From assembly GCA_023078555.1 (NCBI GenBank), contig CM041199.1, positions 1,736,001 through 1,800,000 on the forward strand: DNA of 64,000 bases. The letters run 5' to 3'. This DNA comes from Ulva prolifera (lineage: Eukaryota > Chlorophyta > Ulvophyceae > Ulvales > Ulvaceae). Below are positions 11,937 through 24,135 of the stretch, piece after piece. The notes under the pieces are model-generated. The model searched no databases. It was not told the origin of the DNA and saw only the letters and a program-made list of their open reading frames with translations. The position numbers and the translations under genes were made by a program. Each line of letters opens with the position of its first letter. Position 1 is the stretch's first letter.

Positions 11937-12370
11937 TCTCACAACTCAGAGCACTACTCAACCTTCACTTCCGTTCAGCCCAGCACAACATAGTTGCCCT
12001 TCATCTCGCACCCACACAAAACCACCCCGCCGCCCGCAGCCCAGCCGTTGCCAGCCCAGCGTAACCCCCCCCCCCCCCCCACTCCCGAGTCCGCATCCTT
12101 CCCCCCTCCACTCCCGCATCCGAACAGACCAGCCCCGAGCGGCAGAGCAACACTGCAGCGCCGTCATCCGCCAGCCCGTCCAGGCCAAAGCATGCCCAAG
12201 CCACGGCACCCACGGAATGTGTCCGAGCGCCGGACCACGCGGAAGAGGTGGCGCGCGCCAGCCAGCAAAGCACCCGCGCCTGTAACCGACGGCCGGCTAG
12301 TGAGGGAGAAGCGGGGTCGCCGCGGGCGGCTCGCCGCTCAGGCCAGATGGCCGGTGATCGGCGAGAGGTG

Positions 12371-12410
12371 TGACAATCCAGTGGTATAGCGGCCATATCA
12401 CTGGATTGCC
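12371..12410 (-). repeat. Hairpin repeat family D, copy 1
   Basis: Contains CAATCCAGTG and CACTGGATTG as inverted arms around a 15-nt centre. Read on the minus strand it matches the segment at 43169-43210 at about 36 of 42 positions, including ATGGCCGCTAT. Confidence 0.6.
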
Positions 12411-14303
12411 ACAAGCGGTCATCGCATAGGACCACACGTCCCGTCAAAACTGCCTTACCCACGTGGCGGGCCATCAGCGGGGCAGCGCATGCACCTGACG
12501 CGCGACGGCGCGGCAGAGCGTTGAGATGCCGTGCATCGCGCTCTCTATGAACCGCCGTCGAGAGACACCTCCCGCGCCTGCAGCCACATCAGCAAGCCTG
12601 AAAGAGGAACGCAAACGCAGACGGCCCACGCGGCCGTACGTTTCATGCGGGACCAGGCTGTGTGCCCCGACACCAACGCGGCCGTACTTGCCGCATGCCT
12701 CGTGTGTCACCATGCAGGGCGGTGCAAATGATGTGATGTGACACATCTGATGCTGGGATACTGACACATCAGGATACTTCTGCGTTGGAGCAGACATTGT
12801 ATGGCAACGTTGCTGTGGCCTGCGGTGCTACCTGCCTCGAGGCAGGTAGGATCCCCGACTGTGTCCACTGTTGCAACATAGCACGCAGCCCTCTATGGGC
12901 TCTTGCAGTGCTGCTGGTCATGGGGACTTCTTGGGCCTCGTGCTGTCTGCCGCCGGTGGCCCGGGCCCTGGGTGTGGTTCCCCCAGCGATGACCTTACAT
13001 TCTCGAGTGACTCAACCAGCTCGTCCGTAAATTGTACCTTGACCATTTGTGAGAGCTCAACATCATTGACGTGTGTGCTTGCATGTGTACCTGGCACGGT
13101 ACTGGACATGCTGTCATCCACGATGCTACTCGGCTGAGCAGAGAGATCAGAGGGTTTGCATTCCCAGTTGAGTAGACGATGTTGGGACATGGTTGTCTCG
13201 TGCGCCGGTAGTGTCACAGCATTACAATCACCATCAGTGTGATCATCATAGAATTGTGAGGGTCGCTGTCGCACCATACCGCAGGATCAATACTCTGTTA
13301 CATCAGGAATGCCTATGTGGATCAGGTCCGCTGTGGCCTGAGCAAATATTGGTCAGGCAGGCTCATCAATCTCAATGTGGCGTCTCTCAGCACGCAACAG
13401 GGCGAACCTTCAAGCATTCGAAGTATACTGTATTTGCCGCACATACAAAAATTTCAGCCTCATGATCTGCACAATGCGCCACAGCAGTCTGAACACTGAG
13501 GATGCATGCTTACGACCTGCCAGTGCCACAGCAGGTTGCAGTATAGCAAAGCCAACATGATGCAAACCCAGCAGACATGCCAGCGGGCACTGCAACTCTT
13601 CACCGATGAGGAGAATTTGGACTGGGGTTGCCTTCTCCAACACACTGGAGATGCTATGCACCACGTAGGTGTCATCTCTAGAAATGTCAGGATGCCGCAT
13701 TGATTGGGGATCACAGGAGGGGTGTGCTCTGAGCTGTGGTCAACTGCAACCTGTGCCTTTTGCTGCCAAGGCAGGATACAAGAATCATTGAAGATTGCAG
13801 CTGCAGGCGCTCCCACAGTGGCTGCAGCAGCGGGCATGACTGTGGTGCTGCTGGGGAGCAGGAAGCCTGCAGATTTACGAACTGTGGTGCCCGAACTTGC
13901 GATGATCACCCAGTCCGTCATCTGCTGAGGTGCCTGCGTCATTGCGTGCACTTGCACTGCACAGCTGAAGAGCTCATCAAGATAATTCTGGCATGAAACA
14001 TTTTGCACCAGTGTTGCGACTGGGCGTAAAGCGACCAGTGCATGCCTGCATGAGGGATGACGTATGACTCACGGCGTATGTGCATGCAATGCCGAGCGTC
14101 TTGGTGTTTGCATCTGGCGCAGGCGCGCTATTACAGAGAGCGTGATACCGGCACAGCATCTGTCATAATAGCTTCTCGCAAAGCTGTAGCTGCCTCATCA
14201 TGATCCAGCCGGCGGAGGTTCCGTGGCTGTATGCCGCAGGCAGCGGGCAACACTGCACTGGGTTACGAACGTGATTCGGAGACGCCTTCACCGATCTGCC
14301 CCC

Positions 14304-16955
14304 ATGAGTCCACCTAGAAAACCTAGTAAGGTGTTTCTAGTTCCTCAGGTTGTGGAGGATGATCCCGGCGACGAAACTGCCCTCTATGTGTGCGAGCCAA
14401 TTAAGAAGTCAGTGGCCAAACGCTCCGCGCTCCTATCCGGGCTGCTGGAAACTTCAGGCGTCGTTCAAATACCTGAAGGCATCACTTTCAATGATTTTCG
14501 TGTGTGGGCGAAGGCAGGTCAAGCTGTCAAGCTGTCGGATCGAGACCTGGCAACAGTGGTTCGTGTACGCTGCAGTCCTCCGCCATCGCAAGCACCCAGC
14601 CGTGACAGCACACTCTCGCTTACACGTTTCAGCCACATCGTCTTGTTCAGGCAAACATGAGCACCTGCCACACGCGGTGGGATGCTTGACTCATGAGTAC
14701 GCACAGCCCGACACAGTTGTCGCCATCGTGCAGGTAGCACACGAGCTCAGCGACGACCGCGCTGAAAAATGGATCGACCTCCTCACTTCAGCGGTGCTCA
14801 ACACGAACTGGGTGCCAGGCGGCGACACCGATACGCTCCACAGCGCCCTCATCGCCATGCCAGCTCACGTCCTGCACCTCGTCCTCCGAGCAGCACTCCG
14901 CTCCGCAACACCGGATGACCTCTTCACCAAACTCCCCACGACCCTTCACCCCCACGTCATCTCCAGCATGATCGATACGTCGAACTCCCTCTCCGCACGC
15001 CTCCCTACCTGCGCCACCACCTTCCTCTCCCACCTCCGGTACCTCCCAGCTCCCCAAGCTGCGCTCCGCTCCCTGGACCTCCACATATCCGCCTCAGACC
15101 CGGCAGTCACCGCCACGCTCCTTGCCAACGCCCTCGTCACGCATTCCTCCCTCACCGCCCTCTCTCTCACCGGCCCATTCATCTGTGACGCCACCTTGGC
15201 CACTCTCCAGCCGGCCCTCCTCCGCCTCCCGGCCATTCACTCCCTCTGTCTCTCGCAAGGCCGGCTGAGATGCACCGCAGTCCCGCACCTCCACCGCCTC
15301 CTCTCCAGAGCCACCACCCTGCGAAAGTTTACGCTGTCTGGGCTCACCCTGTCCCCCGACCCCCCCCTCTGCCCCTCCGAGGCCGCTTCCGTAACCCCCC
15401 TCCTTGCCGTGGCCACGCACCTCACCTCCCTCCACCTCGAGGGCGCGAACCTGTGCGGCGAGCGCGCACCATGCAGCGGCACGCCGGGCGAGCCTGCGCC
15501 CCCCGTGGTGCTGCCGCACCTGCGCAAGCTGAAGCTGTACGAAACCAACGCGCCGCGCCGCGCCGGCGCCCCCGTGCTGCCCACCCTCGGCCTGCCCGTG
15601 CTCGGTAACCTGACGCTGTCGCAGCGCGACGGCCGCCGCGGCGGCAACAGCGGGGACGCAAGGGGGGGCACGCTCGACCCCCGCTCCTACGCGCTGCGTG
15701 TCCAACCCTCGCTCCTCCACATCTCCACCCTGACGGCTCTCGAGGTGCTGACTGTGGACACGGCAGATTACGGGGGCTGCGAGGAGAACGCACACGCCAC
15801 GCTCGCGGTGTCGCTGCGGGCACTCCCGGTCCTCGTCGGCCTCGACATTCACACCGCGAATGCGTGCAGCGCGGTGCGGGCGCTCACGCCGTTCCTGGAG
15901 CACTCCTCCCGCCTCGTCGTCCTGCGCATGCACTGCCCGGCGGTGGCGGCGGCCGCCGACGCCGACGGCGCCGTCTCGGCGCCGTGGGCGCCGTTCATGC
16001 GTGCGCTCGCGCGCCACAGCACGCTGCAGGAGCTCCAGCTGCCGCACGACTCCGGCCTGTGGCACGGCGATGGCGCCGCTGCGGCGGCGGCGGCGCCGCC
16101 TCCGCCGGGGCCGCTGGCGGCAGCGCTGCCGCAGTTGCGGCAGCTGACGCGGCTGGTGCTGGTGCCGCGTAGCGGCCAGGCAGAGGCTGGCGCTGCGGAT
16201 GAGTGCTGGGTGGACTGCCGGTATGCCTCTCCACAGGCCTCAACACCCTGCTGTTGCGGTTTCCGGCTGCGCGTATGTCATTCTGTCCTCGTAGCAGGCA
16301 GGGGCTACAGGAGCCCCTGGGCTCTGATGTCCCGGCCACGCTACGCTGTCCCCACACGACAAGCTCCCCCTTGCCCTTCCACCTCGTTCCGAATGACCCC
16401 TGCTCGCACCACATAAAAACAACAGATGCATCATCTCGCCCCGGCCTTCGTTGCACCCCTCCACTCACACACCCTGCAATTGCACCACAGCCCTCTCCCC
16501 TCCACCCCACACCCCGTAGCCACATCCCCACCCTTGCCCCTCTCTGCAGCTCCTTCGCGCCAGCCCTGTCCCACCTCCGCGGCCTCCTCGAGCTCACCCT
16601 CGCCGCCGTCACCCTCACCGCCCCCGCCGCCCTCGTAGCCACCCTCCCCGCGCTCTCCCGCCTGGAGACCCTCCGCCTCGACGGCGCCGCCCTCGGCGAC
16701 GCGCCCGCCCGCGCCCTCGCCGCCGCGCTGCCGCGCCTCCCGCGCCTCGCGCACCTGGACCTCGCCCGCACGCCGCTCGCGGCCGCCGCGCTCGACGTCG
16801 CGGCGGCCGCGCTGGAGCTGCCGCGCCTCATGGAGGCCACGCTGTGTGTCATGCACAGCACAGCGCGCGACCCGGAGGTGCACCCGCTGCTGCTGGATGC
16901 GGAGGCACGGGCGCAGGCCCGCGGCGCGCGGCTGCACTTCCAGGTGCGGCTGTAG
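14304..16955 (+). CDS. BTB-like / leucine-rich repeat protein
   Basis: Exons 14304-14558, 14734-16220 and 16550-16955 (donors GTTCGT and GTATGC; acceptors GCAG) close in phase to 715 residues. Residues about 8-100 have the pattern of a BTB/POZ-type fold: a strand, SALLSGLLETSG, an IPEG turn, then VKLSDRDLATVVAHEL. This is a pattern match, not a secure family assignment. From about residue 140 to the end there are repeated ribonuclease-inhibitor-like LRR units such as LRSLDLHIS, LTALSLTG, LTSLHLEGANL, LRKLKLYET and LETLRLDGAALGD, with Ala-rich linkers. BTB plus LRR proteins usually serve as protein-interaction or ubiquitin-ligase adaptor scaffolds; that role is inferred. An upstream in-frame ATG at 14223 is possible. 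No signal peptide or transmembrane segment is evident. Confidence 0.7.
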
Positions 16956-18451
16956 CGCGCTGCCGACGCATACTGCCGCGCCATGCGGGATCCGCGATGG
17001 GGGACAACTTGAGGTCTCGAGATGATGGAAACTGTGTGAGCTTCGGAGGCGGTAACGTGTTGAAATGTGATGTGGTGATTTGCTCTCCGGGGCAGCAGCC
17101 TGGATGTTTTGTGGTGGGGGTTGAGGGAGGCGGGAGCCAGCACACGCCGCGACCATGCTGTGCTACGCATGCTGTGCTGCGCTTACGCACGCCGCTGAGG
17201 CCCTCGGAGTCGGCGGCACCCCTGTGTGATCAGTTTCATAGAAGTGCTGTGCACATAGAAGCAGCCTGGCCCCATGGGCTGTGCGGCCCCCACTCTCTCC
17301 ACTCTCTCCACTCTCTCCACTCATGCATGACGATTCCTCGGGGCAACTGCACAGCCCAAGGCGGGCTGTGGCTACTGGCCACTGGACCAGGTCAGGTCAG
17401 GGTAGAAGATCCATGGGGGATGAATCTGGGGGCAGGGTAGCAGCAGGGTGGTGGATGGCGAAAGCAGTGGGCGAGGGTGCAGGTGCAGGTGCAGGGGACG
17501 TGGGGGATGGGCCCAGGCACATGTCCGACTGAGTGGCGGACGTTGTTTGGCAGCGCTGGATGTGCACGGATGTGCTGGCGATGTCGTTTGGCCGAGCCGG
17601 TCAGGGTGTTATCATTATCTGAGATTGTGTAGGATGCAAAGAATGTGCTGCAAAGGCTGGAGATGTTCTGGTGTGCCAGGTCCGGTGTAGGTTAATAGGA
17701 ATTTCTACTTGTATAGCTGCTCCTGCTTGGAGATTGATCGTGATGCGTCACACATCGGTAGCTGTAGTGTTTGTGGGTGTAGCGCATGGGATAGCGCGGG
17801 GCCGCTTCTGCCCCTGATTTACTACCGTACATCAGAGGCACCTTAGATATGAATCTAGGAATTATACTGGCATGATCTATAGATCTGTCTAGGAGATATA
17901 TTGGCATGCTCGGGCAGGACAGCTGTGGGCGGTGGGGGCATGCTGTCGCTGGCGGTCGAGGGCCTGCCTTGTGTGGTCTTGCTGTTAGAAAGTATGCGTC
18001 TTATGTGAAATTGTGAGGGTATGGTGGAGAAAGGTGTTGTCCGATGTAGGAACAGTGAGCATTCGGCCGGCTGGCCAGTACTAGTTGTATGTAAGAACAC
18101 ATGTACAGCAACGCAGCATCTGGTGCATGGCCTCTGTCCACCACCATGTAGCTCTGTGACGAGTACGCTGAGAGTTCATCTGTGTATTGTGTTGTTTCAA
18201 GGTGTCTATGTTGCGTGGAGAACTCTGACGACTCGACGATGTGCCGTGCTGTTAAATGTGGCTACCGGCATCCCCATTGGACCAGCAATTGTGGACAGGC
18301 GTGAAACCGGGTGCCGATTCTGACTCCGAGTCGGAGCCAAGTTGATGAAGTATGTGGTGGGATCGTATGCATTCCAGAGAACGGGCCTGGAGGCGTTTAG
18401 ATATTCATCTGTGATCGGCATCTGGTAGGGCGGGCTTCGCAAGTTAAGAGC
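16956..18451. other. Intergenic region
   Basis: About 1.5 kb between two plus-strand genes. Contains a short 9-bp tandem repeat (17291-17322) and no coding sequence I can support. Confidence 0.5.
17291..17322. repeat. 9-bp tandem repeat
   Basis: Three exact copies of CACTCTCTC plus a partial fourth. Confidence 0.85.
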
Positions 18452-21400
18452 ATGGCGTACGCATCATATCTACACCGCTTGGCGAGATCATGTGATAGCT
18501 TGGAAGGCGTCAGTCGCTGTTTGAGCCACCTGGGTAGGCAGACGCCAGCCTTGCACCTGCAACGCCGTTTGGTGTCTACATCGGAAGTCCTCTCTGCGGG
18601 GGAAGGCCCGGAGAAAAGCGACACTGCCACGGGGAGTGATAGTACCCATGGTGAGCTTCATCTCATCCTTGCACTGCCGACTGCAGCCATGGAAATGAAG
18701 ATCCGCGGTCAGCCGTTGGCGTACCGTGAGTACCTGAGCCTCCCCGAATGCTGGAGACCAACCTAACAACATCACATGTATGTAGCAGCATCTTCAGCAG
18801 ATGTCACCGGTCAGGTGCAGCAATCCCCCTTCGTCGAGGCACACCTGGCCAGCCTTGCATCACAATCACCACAGTCCACCGAGAGACAGCCGACGCCAGA
18901 GAGCAGCAGCGAATCGTCTTCTTCGGATGAATCATCTCAGCCGTCGCCAGGGCGCGAGGACGAGGCCGCAATGTTCTCCCAGGCTGCACCTGCATCACGG
19001 ATGTTCATCTTCGATGACTCCACTGTTGCCCGGGTCCCTGGTGAAGAAGCAGCAGCCCAAAAACCATGGGACGCTGCTCGAGAGGCTGAATTCACTCAAG
19101 CAGAGGCCGCGATAAAGGCTGGCAGGCCACGGCGCGGCCTGCCTGACACCACAGCAGCCTCTGAGCAAGCTGCTGCAATCACACCAGAGCAGCCACAGTT
19201 CCGGGAACCCGCGAAGTATGACGACCTACCCCACGATCTGCAGCCGCGCTTCCGCGAGATCGTCAGGTGTTCAACCGCACACCCTTCCTGTCTCCCTTGC
19301 TCTCAGCACCCCCGACCGTGGTGTCCGTTTCCTTCATTGAACCGCTGTCACACCCAGGAAGACCACTGGACAGCCGATTGGCAAGAGCATCTGCTGCTTA
19401 CACGCCATCTCCTCTGTCATCTCCCGCTGCAGGCCACTGCATGAGGCAGCTGTCTCAGGGCTAAGTGGCGCCTCACCATCATGCCTCACCGCTGCGATAC
19501 TGTTCCTTCTGAACAAAACAAAATCGGGCAGGCTGCTCCTGGGCCAGCCATACGTCCATAGGCCCGCGTCGCCACACCTCCTTCCACCCCACAGACCAAT
19601 TCCTACCCTGGCAGCAGCCCAGCACTGCTTCCGCCCCGCGGGGGCCCCGGCACACACTTTGCCGGACGCTATCCTTGCATCCCACATCCCCCCAAGGACA
19701 TCTGCGCCACTTCCCCCCTCCTCTATCACCCAATTGCATCTCACTCCCCGGACACTGCACACCCAACCACTCCCCGGACACCGCACCCATCCACTCCCCG
19801 GACACCGCACCCATCCACTCCCCGGACACCGCACCCATCCACTCCCCGGACACCGCACCCATCCACTCCCCGGACACCGCACCCATCCACTCCCCGGACA
19901 CCCAACCACACGCACGGCATAAACCCATTCTCACAGCAGCACTATCCCAATGAACTGAGGCCAAACAGCCTCGGTGCTGAGAGCACAACGCCACATCACA
20001 GATCTGCGTTCGCGGCAGCAATCCCAGTGCATGGCCACACGGCTTTGACGCGGCGAGCACAATGCGGCACACACAACTGTGGTCCATGGATCGTGCGGCG
20101 GTGTGCAGGAGGCGGCCGGCGCCGGTGAGGGTGGCGGACGTGTGGCAGGCGCTGCGGGAGGCGGACCACCTCGGGCAGCGCGCCCGCGCCTCCGGCTTTG
20201 TGCCGTCGGTCGACTGCAGCATCTCCCTCCTCATCGACCCCCGCCGCTCCGACCAGGTCCGCCCCCGTTTTACTTTGTCTGTAAACGCCCCCGCACGTTA
20301 ATTGTCTGTATTGTCAACCTCCTGCCTGTGCCGGCGGCATGCATGCTGCATCTGCCTTGCCAGTGCTCTCGCGGCGTGGAGTGTTGTCCGTCTCTGTTGC
20401 GGTTTTCGAAAGCAGTGTGCGCTGCATGGGCCGGGCCAGTAGGATGCGTGGGGACTTGCCGGCGCTGGCGCTGGATGTTGGGTTGTCAATGCCGGTGCGG
20501 CTTTGTCTCTGTGCACTTTGCCTGGGTGTGCTCTGCCTATAGCATGCACGGCGCGGCCCCGGGGGGCGCGACTGCGTCTCGTCGGTGCATGCTTGCACTG
20601 CCAATGTGCGACCGTGGGGACTGGCGCCTGCGCAGGAGGCCCAGTGCCTCCGATATCCGCCCGTCCACGCATTGGCGACTCCACCCTGTGGTGCGAGCCG
20701 CGGCAGCAGAGTAGGAGCTCAAGAACAGGTCGTCGCTGTCGCGCGCGCCCCCCGCATGTGCTTCATGCTGACATCAAATGCCACAAGTTATGATGCATCA
20801 CACGGTTCATTCGCGCCGCGCACTGCAGCTGATCCGCGGGACTGCGACGCTGCCGCACGGCACGGGCCGCGATGCGCGGGTCGCAGTGTTCACGTCCAAC
20901 CCCGGCGACGCGGAGGCCGCGTCGGCCGCCGGCGCGGCCATCGTCGGCGGCGAGGAGCTGGTGGCGCAGGTGGCGCAGGACAAGGGCATCGCCGCGGACA
21001 CCGTCGTGGCGACGCCGGACATGGTGCCCCGCCTCGGCAAGATCGCCCGCATCCTCGGCCCCAAGTGCGCAGCAGTCTGCCAAAACATAACAAAAATGTA
21101 GTGGCTTCACGCTGCCTCGTTGTCCGTCATGCGTGGCCACGCGGGTGGCTTCGTGGCTGCAACCGCCGCCAGCTGCGAGCCTCGCTCCCCGCGGCCCCTG
21201 CCCTTGGCGCACGAGATCCTTTGTGGCCTCTTCTACTTGCATCTGTTCCCATTCGGCTGCTGCAGGGGTGAAGCCACCAGGATGCTGTTCTGTCGTAGTT
21301 GGCAGTCCGGGGGGCCGCCGCTGTGAGACTGCTACTGCAAGCATGCATGCAAATTATCGTCAACACATACCGCCCTGAGCCCCTCTCTCGCGAGCACAAC

Positions 21401-21857
21401 AATCCATGCGTCCACCATCGTCATATGCCAGAACACTGCAGCCGCCAGAGTTCTGTCCACACCAAAGTGTGTGTCCCTCACCGCACACCTGGCGCCACAG
21501 CTGAACCCCGTGTTGCGGTGCAGGGGCCTGATGCCAAACCCGAAGTTCGGCACGGTGACGACCCGCGTCGGCGACACCGTGCAGGAGCTGCGCCGCGGAA
21601 AGCTGCAGTTCCGCAACGACAAGGGCGGCACCGTGTCCGCGTCGATCGGCCGCAAGTCGTTCTCCGACGCCGCGCTCGCCGAGAACTTCCACGCCTTCTT
21701 CCAGGCCGTCATGGACCTGCGCCCGAAGGGGCTGTCCGGGCAGGGGCTGGTGGGGTACGTTGAGAGGGTGAGCCTGTCGACGACGCGCGGGAAGGGCTTC
21801 CCGGTCCACATGGAGGACCTCACGGCCGCGGTGCGTGATGTTCGCGCCGGGCGCTAA
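18452..21857 (+). CDS. Organellar large-subunit ribosomal protein uL1
   Basis: Nuclear-encoded bacterial-type L1 protein, the L1-stalk component that binds 23S-type rRNA. Exons 18452-18650, 18798-19266, 20109-20256, 20829-21064 and 21524-21857 keep phase across all junctions, giving 461 residues. Exon 2 could instead start at 18786, also in phase. The first 45 residues are rich in Arg and Ser, lack acidic clusters and include LQRRLVSTSE, which looks like a mitochondrial presequence with its processing site. An acidic Ser/Glu-rich linker follows. The L1 domain runs from about residue 225: LLIDPRRSDQLIRGTATLP, HGTGRDARVAVF, IVGGEELV, ATPDMVPRLGKIARILGPKG, then LMPNPKFGTVT, a near-invariant L1 signature. 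A mitochondrial address is favoured by the presequence; a plastid one is not excluded. The N-terminal extension roughly doubles the usual 230-residue length. Confidence 0.88.
19767..19903. repeat. 24-bp minisatellite in a uL1 intron
   Basis: Five exact copies of a 24-bp unit beginning CCACTCCCCGGACACCGC, followed by a partial copy, with a degenerate copy just upstream near 19742. The unit is a multiple of three and so produces repetitive open frames on both strands, but it lies between uL1 exons 2 and 3 and is not coding. Confidence 0.95.
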
Positions 21858-22843
21858 AGGGCGCGAGGCGGCTGGGACGTGACCGCTGCTTCGCCGCCTG
21901 CAATGCGTACAGGCAGCCCCTGGTGGTGCTTGACGGGCAGCACTCCTTCTCAGTTAGGAGATAGGATCCTCCAGGGGAGATGGGATCCTTTAGAATTTCC
22001 CAGGGAATCCTAGAGCTGCGTACCAGCCTTTCATGAGCTACATGAGTCCGCGCGGGGCTGTGCTGTCCGTGCTGTCCGTGCGTGCTCCACCCGACATGGA
22101 GTCCACCCACACACGCGCTCGGCCCGCGCCGCTACACTGGGGGTGCCTCGGGGTTTTTGCGGTCGGCCGCAGACCCCGTGTGCCACAGCGGAGCGTGTGG
22201 CTGGTACCGAGGGGCCCCGATGCATGCCACGTTGTCGGGACCATGATGCATGCGGCAGGCCCGCATGAGCGGCGTGCATGAAGGCTGATGGATATGTCAT
22301 ATATATTATATCCGACCGAACTGTGGTTGGGTGTGCTGGCACCTGGTGTCTCTGGCGCTCTGCTATGTGCGGGAGCAGCATTGTGAGAAAACAGCTCTGG
22401 GGCGTCGCATGCGGAGTCAGGCCATTCTCATTGTGGCCGTGAGTGGGGGCCATGTCACGGTGATTCAGTGTCCATCAGTGCTTGTGTTCATCGCCGCCAG
22501 AGTATGGCATGCATGCACACATGCACAGTAGGGCATGCATGCACACTCTCACCTGTCCAGTGCAGACGGCATGGCGCTGCAAGCCGAAAAGGCATTGCTG
22601 CCGTGTCACAGAGCCCCTGCCGCGTGACTGTCCTCCTCATGCTGCTTCACTCTGACAGTGCAGGGCGAGGAAAGCGTACGCGTGCATGCATGTGTGGTCA
22701 CAGCGTGGGGCTACCCGCCCCTCCTGCTTTGTCCTTGCGAATGCGCGGTGTGAACACTCAGTGATCGCTGATGCAGCTTGCGGTCGCCGCTGGTACACGC
22801 ATACATGCAGCAAGTCACCTGGGGTGCGTACGTGCTCGTGCTC

Positions 22844-22859
22844 TGCCATACAATGGCCC
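22844..22859 (+). repeat. Family C repeat, short copy
   Basis: TGCCATACAATGGCCC, matching the centre of the longer copies at 42994-43039 and 61874-61919; similarity to the flanks is weak. Confidence 0.45.
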
Positions 22860-23301
22860 GAGTTCTTATGTCTTGTCACATATGTACTGCTGAGGCGACC
22901 TATGAGATTAGCTGTGTACCGATGCAACCGGAGCTTTCTGTGCCGAGTGCTGAAGCTGGCGGATTAGCATCGTGGACACTGCGGCATAACGGAAGAGTCT
23001 GTGTACTGTCAGACTTCGGACAGTTTGTAAACACACAAGACAGCATCTGCACGCACAACGTGGCCCTGGCATGCATCCCGCTGGTCAGTACTACATGCAT
23101 GGGGGCGCAAGACGGGGTGGAACAAGAAGTTACTCTCGCATTCACCGGGGACAGTAGGACACGCTCAACGCCGCCGGGGAACGAGCTGGTGGCCATGACT
23201 GTAAGCAGATTTGCTCAGACGACATGGCTACTGTGTAACCCCAACTCTGATCGGCCGACTTGCAGCAGATCTGAGGCCTATAGCATCTGAATCACATACG
23301 C

Positions 23302-23417
23302 TTGTCTGAGGGGGGCTGCCAGGTGGTCTACCCCTTTCGGCATGGGGTTATTCGTGCGCAGTTGTCAAAATGTCCTCTTACGGAGACGGCCAAGTGACTC
23401 CAGATTTACTTTACACA
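23302..23417 (+). mobile_element. SINE-like family, copy 4
   Basis: Presumed sense orientation on the plus strand: GTCTGAGGGGGGCTGCCAGG, GTCTACCCCTTTCGGCATG, GTTGTCAAAATGTCC, then ATTTACTTTACA as tail. The head segment with the CTTAGCACAGG motif is missing, so the copy is 5' truncated. Confidence 0.65.
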
Positions 23418-24135
23418 TGCCCTGGGAAGGGCAAAAAGAAAGCGCCCCGAGAAATACGGATGAGGCGTCTTGCCGCTCAGCCCGCAAATGCCGCGGGGGG
23501 CAGCGCCGGAACCCACCACTTATTGGCATGCTCCCAAACATGCTATGTGTTATTGGCTGGGCTGAATGCACCGCCCGGCCCGTGACACCGTCGCCGCCTC
23601 CACAGCCTGTATAGCAGCACCACCACAACCCTGTGTGCGTGTTAAGTGTTACGCACAAGCCGTCGAGGCGATGCATTTACGCACACTTCAGCCCTTCCCC
23701 AGTTCTGCCCCTCTACAGCAAAGAGTGTGCCCCAATCACACGCACGCCACCCCCCTCAGGGTGTGTGTGCATGTCATCGCGACCCCGTAAAAAACTGTCC
23801 CATGCGCCCCAGTCACCACGCGCCAGCAGGTGGACATCGTGCAGCGCACTAGCCTTGCATCGCCGCAGCCCCCAAGGTTGGAGAATGTGATTGAATGCAC
23901 AGATTCATATGTGCTGTTCTCGACTCCGCTCGGGAATTCTTGGCATGCCGCCAGCAAAGTCACCCCACCCTAAATGCCCACACGCAGCTCACATTCCCCC
24001 CGGCCCGGGCACGCAGCCCGCGTCAAACCAGTGCCCGCACGATATTAAACCTGAAAAAGACAACGCGGAACCGCGTCGGCGAATTGAGCATCAGCCGACA
24101 CTCGTGCCGACCGCACGTCAACGCGCTCAAGCGGC

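Larger units (their letters stand above)
10345..14303. other. Intergenic region with ribozyme motif and repeats
   Basis: The left part is the LHCII 3' untranslated region. It then holds a hammerhead-like motif (11201-11244), a 14-bp tandem repeat (11867-11936), a C16 run (12065-12080) and a hairpin repeat (12371-12410). Minus-strand open frames at 12918-13277, 13410-13700 and 13460-14008 are moderately protein-like but I recognise no family and cannot join them, so no gene is called. Confidence 0.5.
21858..24135. other. Intergenic region between convergent uL1 and cupin genes
   Basis: About 2.3 kb between the 3' ends of two convergent genes. Contains a family C repeat (22844-22859) and a SINE-like copy (23302-23417). 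A 170-codon frame at 22778-23290 overlaps the family C repeat, matches nothing I know and is not called. Confidence 0.5.

Noticed and set aside
12918..14008. Possible minus-strand gene from three open frames
   Set aside because: The frames are moderately protein-like, but no phase-consistent chain of junctions could be made and no family was recognised.
15094..16065. 323-codon open frame on the minus strand across the LRR gene
   Set aside because: It is the antisense shadow of a GC-rich LRR exon; composition is Arg/Gly/Glu-rich with no domain, while the plus strand has clear LRRs.
19767..19903. Regular repeats considered as a CRISPR array
   Set aside because: Units are contiguous with no spacers, and the sequence is eukaryotic nuclear DNA.
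19659..19953. Open frames with an eight-residue Pro/His repeat
   Set aside because: Translation of the 24-bp intronic minisatellite.
22778..23290. 170-codon plus-strand frame
   Set aside because: Overlaps a family C repeat, no known domain, no good splice or start context.
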